From positions 1-6,774 of the forward strand of contig QNAR01000095.1 in the NCBI GenBank assembly GCA_003643975.1: a stretch of 6,774 bases of DNA, given 5' to 3'. This document shows positions 1-5,811 of the stretch, piece by piece. The DNA is from Thermotogae bacterium. GTDB taxonomy: Bacteria; Thermotogota; Thermotogae; Petrotogales; Kosmotogaceae. Numbering within the stretch: position 1 is the first letter of the stretch; each line of letters opens with the position of its first letter. The notes below the pieces were generated by a model. That model ran no database searches. It was not told where the DNA came from and saw only the letters and a list, made by a program, of their open reading frames with translations. A program made the position numbers and the translations under genes.

Positions 1-183
1 AGAGCTCACCAGGTCCGGGGTAACCCGGATGCTTGGCAACCCCCATCCGGAGCAAGTCCAAGCAGGGAGGGTTTGAGGGTGCCCACCGAATTCCCTCCCG
101 GGTAGGACGCTTGAGGAATGCGGAAACGCATCTCCCAGATAGATGACCACCTAAGACAGAATCCGGCTTACAGTCCCACTTTC
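1..183 (+). ncRNA. rnpB: RNase P RNA (type A), 3' part; 5' part lies outside the window
   Basis: This is the catalytic RNA of ribonuclease P, which removes 5' leaders from precursor tRNAs. The window opens in the conserved AGAGCTCACC element. P12 follows as a 6-bp stem (14-19 with 24-29) closed by a GTAA tetraloop. The conserved CCGGAGCAAG block is at about 47-56. P13 is a perfect 7-bp pairing of 65-71 with 93-99. The GGGTAGG stretch (100-106) carries the GGU that pairs with the tRNA 3' CCA in known bacterial RNase P. P18 is a stem (118-122 with 127-131) with a GAAA tetraloop. The near-universal 3' block (AGATGACCAC, then GACAGAATCCGGCTTA) is at 141-170. The last part, about 171-183, should be the 3' strand of P1, so a complement resembling GGAAAGTGGGACTG is expected at the missing 5' end. 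The exact 3' end is uncertain by a few bases. The identity is seen directly in these motifs. Confidence 0.96.
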
Positions 184-201
184 CAGTTTATCTTTTTTAT
201 T

Positions 202-210
202 GGGAGTGAA
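202..210 (+). promoter_or_regulatory. Ribosome binding site deciding the ygiQ start at GTG 214
   Basis: GGGAG (202-206), within GGGAGTGAA, lies 7 nt before a GTG at 214 and resembles the anti-Shine-Dalgarno complement. It falls after the end of RNase P RNA. By contrast, the region before the upstream in-frame ATG at 118 is the structured RNA itself. This site supports starting ygiQ at 214. Confidence 0.7.
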
Positions 211-213
211 AGC

Positions 214-1911
214 GTGAAATATTTACCCATGACCAGACGCGAATTGAAGAAGCTAAAGTGGAAAGAAGTCGATATAATTCTGGTTACAGGGGATGCCTAT
301 GTGGATCATCCTTCTTTTGGGGTAGCTGTTATTGGAAGGGTACTGCTGGCTGAAGGTTTCAGAGTGGGAGTGATTTCTCAGCCAGATTGGCATACTCTGA
401 AAGATATCACTGCCCTTGGAAAGCCCAGGCTGTTTTTTGGAGTTACCGCCGGGAATGTAGATTCCATGGTTGCAAACTACACCGCTTCAAAAAAGAGGAG
501 GAGAAGAGATGACTACACTCCGGGCGGACTGGGGGGGAAAAGGCCGGATAGGGCAACCATAGTTTATTCAAATCTCATAAAGAGCGCTTATAAGGATGTT
601 CCAATCGTGCTTGGGGGCATTGAAGCAAGCCTCAGGCGTTTTGCACATTACGATTGGTGGAGTAATAAGGTTCGGAAATCAGTGCTTGTAGATGCTAAAG
701 CTGATGTTATCGCCTACGGTATGGCAGAAAAGAGCATAGTCAAAATAGCCAAATCGATCGCGAAAAATGGTGAGATTGACAAAGACATTCCAGGTATCGT
801 TTACTGGTGTACGAAAAAACCTCTTGCTGGTATAGAAATCCCTTCCTTTGAGGAGATATCTAAAAATAAACTCTCATATATAAAGGCATTTCGAATCTTC
901 TATAATGAGACTGATCCAATCAGGGGAAACAAAATATATCAAAGGCAGGATTTACGCTATGTGGTTCAGAATCCACCAGAACTTATTTCAACCACGGAAC
1001 TTGATCGAATATATTCTCTTCCATATTCCAGAGAAGTACATCCGGAGTGTCTAAATAAAGGAAGAGTGAAGGCGATCGAAACAGTGAAGTATTCTATTAC
1101 AACCCACCGCGGATGTTATGGAGAATGCAATTTCTGCGCCATTACTCTTCACCAGGGTAGATACGTGGTAAGTAGAAGCCCTGATTCGATTTTGGATGAA
1201 GCGAAGCTCATTTCAAAGCGAAAAGATTTCAATGGCACTATCACAGACGTTGGAGGACCAACGGCAAATATGTATGGTTTTGAATGTATGGTCAAGTTCA
1301 ACAAAGGAGCTTGTTTAGAAAAACGATGCCTTTTTCCAAAAATTTGCCCTTCTCTTAGAATTGATCACACTCCTTACATTGAACTGCTGAGAAAAATAAG
1401 GAGCTTAGATGGAGTAAAACACGTATTCATTTCTTCAGGCATCAGGTATGACCTCATACTGATGGACAGGAAAAGTGGAGTGAAATTTTTAAATGAGCTC
1501 ATTGAACATCACATTTCCGGACAACTTAAAATCGCACCAGAACACATTTCTGAAGATGTGCTGAAATTAATGGGAAAACCCGATAGAAAAGTTCTCGATA
1601 GATTTATCTCCCTCTTTGAATCAATGCGAAAGAATCGAAAGCTGTATCTTATAGGTTATTTCATAGCTGCACATCCAGGTTGTACACAGGAACACATGGA
1701 AGAGTTACGCAATTATGTGAAATCGAAGATGGGATATACTCCTCGTCAGGTCCAGATTTTCACACCCACGCCGTTGACCTTTTCTACCACCATGTACTAT
1801 ACAGAAATGAATCCTTTCACTGCAGAAAGTGTGTTTGTAGAAAAATCAGAAAAGAAAAGGACATTACAGAAAGAAATGCTTCTGCGGAGACCGCAGAAGC
1901 GAAAGATTTAA
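214..1911 (+). CDS. ygiQ: YgiQ family radical SAM protein (UPF0313), 565 aa
   Basis: This is a radical S-adenosylmethionine protein of the YgiQ family, whose reaction is not established. The N-terminal YgiQ domain begins with the LPMTRRELKKL segment and VTGDAYVDHPSFG (residues 24-36). GKRPDRAT starts near 108 and GGIEASLRR is at 134-142. The radical SAM motif CxxxCxxC is C301, C305, C308 (CYGECNFC), which should bind the SAM-activating 4Fe-4S cluster. DVGGPTANMYG (345-355) follows, then four further cysteines (358, 367, 372, 378), LKIAPEH (438-444) and YFIAAHPG (482-489). GTG 214 is chosen because it has an upstream GGGAG and gives MKYLPMTR, keeping the family's LPM motif. An in-frame ATG at 118 would add 32 residues encoded by RNase P RNA. 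The ATG at 229 is possible but would cut into LPM. The protein is shorter at the C-terminus than E. coli YgiQ (about 740 aa) and ends in a basic tail. No membrane segment or signal peptide is seen. Confidence 0.93.
   Translation: MKYLPMTRRELKKLKWKEVDIILVTGDAYVDHPSFGVAVIGRVLLAEGFRVGVISQPDWHTLKDITALGKPRLFFGVTAGNVDSMVANYTASKKRRRRDDYTPGGLGGKRPDRATIVYSNLIKSAYKDVPIVLGGIEASLRRFAHYDWWSNKVRKSVLVDAKADVIAYGMAEKSIVKIAKSIAKNGEIDKDIPGIVYWCTKKPLAGIEIPSFEEISKNKLSYIKAFRIFYNETDPIRGNKIYQRQDLRYVVQNPPELISTTELDRIYSLPYSREVHPECLNKGRVKAIETVKYSITTHRGCYGECNFCAITLHQGRYVVSRSPDSILDEAKLISKRKDFNGTITDVGGPTANMYGFECMVKFNKGACLEKRCLFPKICPSLRIDHTPYIELLRKIRSLDGVKHVFISSGIRYDLILMDRKSGVKFLNELIEHHISGQLKIAPEHISEDVLKLMGKPDRKVLDRFISLFESMRKNRKLYLIGYFIAAHPGCTQEHMEELRNYVKSKMGYTPRQVQIFTPTPLTFSTTMYYTEMNPFTAESVFVEKSEKKRTLQKEMLLRRPQKRKI
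1878..1900 (-). terminator. Likely terminator of the ABC transporter operon, inside the 3' end of ygiQ
   Basis: A perfect 10-bp inverted repeat (GCTTCTGCGG, loop AGA, CCGCAGAAGC) starts 7 nt beyond the stop codon of the leftward ATPase gene. On the - strand it is followed by a T-rich stretch (ATTTCTTTC, then more Ts near 1855-1865), as expected of a somewhat imperfect intrinsic terminator. On the + strand it is followed by GAAAGATTTAACG, which has no U run, so it fits the leftward operon better. It also encodes the last residues of YgiQ (LRRPQKR), so it is under double constraint. The hairpin is seen directly; its termination function is inferred. Confidence 0.65.
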
Positions 1912-2888
1912 CGATCGAAGAGATGGCATTTTACCATTCTTGTTTCGCTTAATTCAATCTCCGGTGGTTCTTCGACTTTGCATTTGTCCATAGCAAAAGG
2001 ACATCTGGGGTGGAAAAAACAACCCGACGGCAAATCTACGGCATTCGGGACCTCGCCAGCAGGGATCATTTTTTTCTTTTTCGTTTCTGGATCCGGTTCG
2101 GGAACAGCGGAAATCAGGGCTTTGGTATAAGGATGAGCGGGATCTTTATAGATTTCCTCGAAGGATCCGGTTTCCACAATTGTTCCCAGATACATAACAG
2201 CTATGCGATCGCAGATATATTTCGTTGTTGCTAAATCATGAGTTATGAACAAATACGTAAGATTGAATTCTTCTTTTAGTTTCAGCATTAAATCCAATAA
2301 CTGTGATCTCACAGAGACATCAAGCATGGCTACCGCTTCATCAGCTACCACGAATTTTGGTCTTGTAATAAGAGCTCTGGCAATTACAACTCTTTGACGT
2401 TGCCCACCTGAGAGCTCTCTTGGATATCGTTTGACGAAATCTGAAGCGGGTTCAAGATTTACTCTCGATAACATATCCAAAACCATGTCATGGCGTTCTT
2501 CCCGATTTCCAATACCGTGTATATCAAGAGGGTGCCTAACAGCATCCCCTACTTTCATATATGGGTTAAGTGCTGCCAGAGGATCCTGAAAGATGATTTG
2601 AATTTCTTTTCTCAACTTTCTAAGAGGTTCTTTTTTGAGAGCGGTTATATCCATCCCTCTGTAAACTATACTTCCAGCAGTGGGTTCAATTAACCTCAAA
2701 ACAAGTCTTCCAGTGGTTGTTTTGCCACTTCCCGACTCTCCAACGAGGCCTAAAGTTTGCCTCTCTTCTATGTTGAAACTGATATTGTTTACAGCGTGAA
2801 CGACCTTTTTTTCACCTGTCAGCATGGTTTTAACAAATGATTGCCTTATGGGGAAATGTTTTACTAGGTTTTTTACCTTCAGCATCAT
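1908..2888 (-). CDS. dppF: Oligopeptide/dipeptide-type ABC transporter, second ATP-binding protein (DppF/OppF-like)
   Basis: This 326-aa cytoplasmic ATPase pairs with the DppD-like subunit to power import. Motifs in order: Walker A GESGSGKT (50-57), Q-loop FQDP with Q101, signature LSGGQ (159-163), Walker B VVADE with D183 and E184, D-loop MLD (188-190), and H-loop histidine H217 in ITHD. The C-terminal oligopeptide-ATPase domain follows, with HPYTKAL (from about 252) and four cysteines at 290, 296, 303 and 321 (GCFFHPRC, KC, KC). The residue after the catalytic glutamate is Ala (DEAVAMLD), where Pro is usual. Full length for the family. The start ATG at 2888 overlaps the preceding gene's TGA as ATGA. 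GAGGGTGA lies 6 nt upstream (2895-2902). A second ATG immediately follows (2885) with AAGGA 5 nt upstream, so the start may be one codon later. The stop overlaps the ygiQ stop. The F-subunit assignment rests on the conserved gene order and on the extended segment before Walker A. Confidence 0.93.
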   Translation of the reverse strand: MMLKVKNLVKHFPIRQSFVKTMLTGEKKVVHAVNNISFNIEERQTLGLVGESGSGKTTTGRLVLRLIEPTAGSIVYRGMDITALKKEPLRKLRKEIQIIFQDPLAALNPYMKVGDAVRHPLDIHGIGNREERHDMVLDMLSRVNLEPASDFVKRYPRELSGGQRQRVVIARALITRPKFVVADEAVAMLDVSVRSQLLDLMLKLKEEFNLTYLFITHDLATTKYICDRIAVMYLGTIVETGSFEEIYKDPAHPYTKALISAVPEPDPETKKKKMIPAGEVPNAVDLPSGCFFHPRCPFAMDKCKVEEPPEIELSETRMVKCHLFDR

Positions 2889-3847
2889 TTTCCTTCACCC
2901 TCTCCGTATAGCCAGCACTTCACCAATCTACCATCATCTGTGTAAAAATCAGGCGGAATTTTCTGCTTACAAATCTCTTTGGCTTTGCTGCACCTCTCTG
3001 CATAGCGACAACCTTGTGGGGGATTCATAAGGTTTGGGGGATACCCCGTAATGAATCTCAGCTCTTTATCATCGATATTTGTGTTAGGCACGGAGGCCAA
3101 TAAGTCTTTGGTGTAGGGGTGAAGTGGATCTTTGTACAACTTGAATTTTGGGGCATATTCCACAAGATGCCCTCCATACATGACACCAATATCGTCCGCA
3201 GCTTCAGCAACAACACCGAGGTCATGGGTGATAAGAATCATCGCCATTTTGAATTTTTCCTGCAACCCCTTTAACAACTGCAAAATCTGTGCCTGAACGA
3301 TAACGTCAAGACTGGTTGTGGGTTCATCGGCAATAACCAGTTTGGGATTCAAAACCAGCGAAAGGGCTATCATTACTCTTTGCCGCATTCCACCACTGAG
3401 CTGGAAAGGGTAGTCATTGAGCCTATTTGATGAAATTCCCACTTCTTTTAGAGCCTGTTCTGCCATAGCAATAGCATCTTCTTTTGAAGTCTTAGTATGC
3501 GTAAATATGGTTTCTAAAAAGTGGTCCCGCAACTTCATCACAGGATTCAAAGAAGTCATCGGATCCTGAAAGATCATAGAAATATCTTTTCCCCTTATGA
3601 ATCTCAACTCTTTACTGGGCATTGAAATCAAGTCCGTTCCATTAAAAATGGCTTTCCCGGTGATTTTCGTTTCTCTAGGTAAAATGCCCAAAATCGCGCC
3701 ACCAAGCGTTGATTTTCCACATCCAGATTCACCCACAAGGCCGAGAGTTTTCTTCTCTTCAACCGGAAGACTGACTTTATCAACAGCTAATACTCTTCCC
3801 TCACGTGTTTTATAACTCACCATCAAATTCTTTAACTCAAGCAGCAT
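2885..3847 (-). CDS. dppD: Oligopeptide/dipeptide-type ABC transporter, first ATP-binding protein (DppD/OppD-like)
   Basis: This 320-aa ATPase of the Opp/Dpp importer sits on the cytoplasmic face of the two permeases. Motifs in order: Walker A GESGCGKS (39-46), Q-loop FQDP with Q94, signature LSGGM (150-154), Walker B LVIADEP with D174 and E175, D-loop SLD (179-181), and H208 in ITHD. The C-terminal oligopeptide-ATPase region has HPYTKDLLASVP (243-254), a GYPPNL segment (268-273), and a four-cysteine set at 280, 286, 293 and 311. In this family such cysteines are associated with a 4Fe-4S cluster. ATG 3847 is preceded by an almost ideal AGGAGGTGAT with 5-nt spacing. The gene follows the permease C gene with a 6-nt gap, and its TGA overlaps the next start by 4 nt, indicating one translationally coupled operon. 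All catalytic residues are present. Substrate identity is not determined by this subunit. Confidence 0.95.
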   Translation of the reverse strand: MLLELKNLMVSYKTREGRVLAVDKVSLPVEEKKTLGLVGESGCGKSTLGGAILGILPRETKITGKAIFNGTDLISMPSKELRFIRGKDISMIFQDPMTSLNPVMKLRDHFLETIFTHTKTSKEDAIAMAEQALKEVGISSNRLNDYPFQLSGGMRQRVMIALSLVLNPKLVIADEPTTSLDVIVQAQILQLLKGLQEKFKMAMILITHDLGVVAEAADDIGVMYGGHLVEYAPKFKLYKDPLHPYTKDLLASVPNTNIDDKELRFITGYPPNLMNPPQGCRYAERCSKAKEICKQKIPPDFYTDDGRLVKCWLYGEGEGK

Positions 3848-3852
3848 GTACC

Positions 3853-3862
3853 ATCACCTCCT
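3853..3862 (-). promoter_or_regulatory. Shine-Dalgarno of the dppD-like gene, embedded in the end of the dppC-like gene
   Basis: On the - strand AGGAGGTGAT is complementary to the 16S rRNA 3' tail over its whole length and lies 5 nt before ATG 3847. It contains the last Arg codons and the TGA stop of the upstream permease gene. Ribosomes finishing the permease therefore stop on the next gene's binding site, which favours coupled translation. Confidence 0.85.
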
Positions 3863-4729
3863 GGTTTCGCCAACATTGGGATTGAGGAACTCATTCAGCC
3901 CCTCACTGAAAAGGCTGAAACCCAGAACAATGGTGATTATGGCAAGACCAGGGAAGAGGATCATCCACCAATAATTCAGAAGTAAGAACCTCTGTCCATT
4001 GGAAAGATCGTAACCCCAGTCAGGTGTAGGTGGAGAAATGCCAAGACCTAGAAAGCTTAACCCCGCTTCTGTCATAATTGCGTCTGCCAGGTTCATAGAG
4101 AGCACTACAATCACAGAAGGTAAAACGTTAGGAAGGATATATCTACCTAGTATGGAGAAATTCCTCGCTCCCATGGCTCTGGCTGCTTCGACAAAAAGCT
4201 GGTCTTTCAGAGAAGCCACTTGATTTCTTATCACTCTGAAATAAGTTGGGGCATATATGACAGCGATTGAAAGTGCAACATTTATCACACCGGGCCCCAA
4301 GACAGCGGCAATAGCTATGGCTAATATCAAACCAGGGAAAGAGTAAATTGCATCCATGAACATGCTGAGGATTCTGTCAAAAGCACCGCCTACATAGCCC
4401 GAGATCAGCCCCAATGGAATTCCAATGGCTGCTGCGACAGCAACAGCAAGGAAAGCAATTTTAAGTGCAATTTTTGCACCGTAAATGATTCTGCTTAGTA
4501 CATCATAACCAAGGTTGGTTGTACCAAACCAATGTTCCTTTGATGGGGCTGAAAAGGCCTTGCCCGATCGTCTTACAGGATCATAAGGAGCCAAATATGG
4601 CGCGAAAATTGCCATGATCAAATACGTTAGAAGAATCGCAAAGCCCACAAAAGCCATAACGCCAGATTTGTCTCTGAAAAGCCTTCTTAAACCTTTTCCC
4701 AATCTATATGATAAACTCCATTCCTGCAT
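3854..4729 (-). CDS. dppC: Oligopeptide/dipeptide-type ABC transporter permease (DppC/OppC-like)
   Basis: This 291-aa inner-membrane subunit forms the translocation channel with the B permease. A short cytoplasmic N-terminus with basic residues (RLGKGLRRLFRDK) leads into membrane segment 1 (about 23-44). The OppC-type linker follows (APYDPVRR, then HWFGTTNLGYDVLSRIIYGA at about 66-85). Further hydrophobic helices lie at about 89-112, 118-145, 148-165, 200-225 and 250-275. The EAA loop, which docks onto the ATPases, is EAARAMGARNFSILGRYILP (181-200). Downstream, LSFLGLGISPPTPDWG is a family hallmark. The usual GTDxxGRD motif reads GTTNLGYD here, with Tyr in place of Arg, a mild divergence. ATG 4729 has GAGGTGAT just upstream. 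The gene lies 9 nt after the B permease and 6 nt before the D ATPase gene. Length is normal for the family. Confidence 0.94.
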   Translation of the reverse strand: MQEWSLSYRLGKGLRRLFRDKSGVMAFVGFAILLTYLIMAIFAPYLAPYDPVRRSGKAFSAPSKEHWFGTTNLGYDVLSRIIYGAKIALKIAFLAVAVAAAIGIPLGLISGYVGGAFDRILSMFMDAIYSFPGLILAIAIAAVLGPGVINVALSIAVIYAPTYFRVIRNQVASLKDQLFVEAARAMGARNFSILGRYILPNVLPSVIVVLSMNLADAIMTEAGLSFLGLGISPPTPDWGYDLSNGQRFLLLNYWWMILFPGLAIITIVLGFSLFSEGLNEFLNPNVGETRR

Positions 4730-4732
4730 GCA

Positions 4733-4740
4733 ATCACCTC
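4733..4740 (-). promoter_or_regulatory. Shine-Dalgarno of the dppC-like gene overlapping the dppB-like stop
   Basis: On the - strand GAGGTGAT (core GAGGTG, 5 nt before ATG 4729) overlaps the TGA stop of the B permease (4739-4741). This is the same stop/binding-site arrangement as at the next junction and suggests coupled translation. Confidence 0.8.
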
Positions 4741-5746
4741 AATATCTGACCCTTGGGTCAACCAACGCGTTTATTATATCGACTATAATGCTAATTGCCA
4801 CAACTATAATGGCATAAACCGCTATGGTACCCTGTATGGCAGGGAAATCTCTGTATCTTATCTTCTCAACCAGGTAAGAGCCTATTCCCGGCCAGGAAAA
4901 TGTAGTTTCAGTTAGAACTGCACCGGCCATTAATGCAGCGAGTTGAAGGCCCATCACAGTCATAATGGGAACAAACGCGTTTTTCAAGGCATGGCGATAG
5001 ATGACGCTATTTTCTTTGATACCTCTTGCCCTTGCGGCTTTCACGAAATCTTGTGAAAGCATTAACACCATATTGCCACGTACCATACGCAAAAAGACGC
5101 TGGATATTATAAGACCGAGAGCAAGACTTGGTAAAATTATGTGAAGACTTGCATCTTTTAGAGCGGGCATGTTCCAGGTGAAAAGAGAATCAAATAAATA
5201 CATACCGGTGATTTTGTCTGGTCTAAGAAGCGGAGAAATTCTGCCGGCTATGGGGAGCCATTTCAATTTAACGCCAAAAAACCATTGGAAAAGCATACCC
5301 AACCAGAATACGGGAATTGAGTAGATAAAAATTGCATAAACTCTTCCGGTTATATCAAGTACTCCCCCATGCCTTTTTGTGGCTTCAGCACCCCAAAAAA
5401 TGCCAATAACAAGTGCAACGATGAAGCCAAAAATCGTCAGTTCGATGGTTGCAGGTAATTTGTCAGCAATTTCATCGGCTATTGGCCTTTTCGTTAAAGC
5501 CGACCGGCCAAGGTCACCCTTAATAATGTCGAGCAGGTAGTCGCCAAATTGATTAAGAAGCGGTTTGTCATATCCCAATTCATGCCTCTTAGCTTCAATT
5601 ACAGACATGGGAGCTTTACCGCCGAGCATGGCAAGCACAGGATCCCCTGGAAGAATGCGCATCACAAGAAAAATCATAAAGAGAAGAATGAAGAACATGG
5701 GGACCGCCAGAAGAATTCTGGTGATTATATACCACTTTAACGACAC
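4739..5746 (-). CDS. dppB: Oligopeptide/dipeptide-type ABC transporter permease (DppB/OppB-like)
   Basis: This 335-aa membrane permease is the partner of the C subunit. The N-terminal membrane helix (about 7-31) is followed by the family motif PGDP (33-36). A periplasmic segment contains HELGYDKPLLNQFGDYL and GDLGRS (77-82). Further hydrophobic helices lie at about 102-120, 133-156, 200-220, 258-280 and 305-328. The EAA cytoplasmic loop is KAARARGIKENSVIYRHALK (236-255), contacting the ATPases. The C-terminal hallmarks FSWPGIG (283-289) and DPRVRY (330-335) are intact. The start is GTG 5746, preceded by AGGGGGTG with 5-nt spacing; no better in-frame start precedes it. It is the first gene after the hairpin that follows the binding-protein gene. 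Family membership is clear; peptide versus oligosaccharide substrate is open. Confidence 0.94.
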   Translation of the reverse strand: MSLKWYIITRILLAVPMFFILLFMIFLVMRILPGDPVLAMLGGKAPMSVIEAKRHELGYDKPLLNQFGDYLLDIIKGDLGRSALTKRPIADEIADKLPATIELTIFGFIVALVIGIFWGAEATKRHGGVLDITGRVYAIFIYSIPVFWLGMLFQWFFGVKLKWLPIAGRISPLLRPDKITGMYLFDSLFTWNMPALKDASLHIILPSLALGLIISSVFLRMVRGNMVLMLSQDFVKAARARGIKENSVIYRHALKNAFVPIMTVMGLQLAALMAGAVLTETTFSWPGIGSYLVEKIRYRDFPAIQGTIAVYAIIVVAISIIVDIINALVDPRVRY

Positions 5747-5751
5747 GGAAG

Positions 5752-5759
5752 CACCCCCT
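5752..5759 (-). promoter_or_regulatory. Shine-Dalgarno of the dppB-like gene, supporting its GTG start
   Basis: AGGGGGTG on the - strand lies 5 nt before GTG 5746. It supports the non-ATG start, and it lies downstream of the intercistronic hairpin, so the hairpin does not occlude it. Confidence 0.75.
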
Positions 5760-5774
5760 GTTTATGTTTATAAA

Positions 5775-5798
5775 CTGCCGGGTCTTTTGACCCGGCAG
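5775..5798 (-). terminator. Intercistronic hairpin after the binding-protein gene (attenuator or mRNA-stabilising element)
   Basis: On the - strand CTGCCGGGTC pairs perfectly with GACCCGGCAG (10 bp, mostly GC) around an AAAA loop, starting 13 nt after the binding-protein stop. Only a short T run (TTTAT) follows, so it looks like a leaky terminator or an mRNA 3' end protector rather than a full stop. Such elements after binding-protein genes are known to give more binding protein than permease. The hairpin is seen directly; the role is inferred. The rest of the 65-nt gap holds the ribosome binding site and nothing else recognisable. Confidence 0.65.
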
Positions 5799-5811
5799 AA
5801 CAGTTCGATTC

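Noticed and set aside
1..110. Riboswitch or T-box-like leader upstream of ygiQ
   Set aside because: The structured GC-rich region is fully accounted for by RNase P RNA motifs.
118..213. N-terminal extension of YgiQ from ATG 118
   Set aside because: The bases are the P18 hairpin and conserved 3' block of RNase P RNA, and the family N-terminus aligns from GTG 214.
2581..3574. 14-bp direct repeat GGATCCTGAAAGAT at 2581-2594 and 3561-3574
   Set aside because: Both copies encode the Q-loop IFQDP of the two paralogous ATPases in the same frame; this is shared protein sequence, not a mobile or recombination repeat.
5765..5775. TATAAA-like -10 promoter element before the dppB-like gene on the - strand
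   Set aside because: No -35 element at proper spacing; the expected position falls in the GC-rich hairpin stem.
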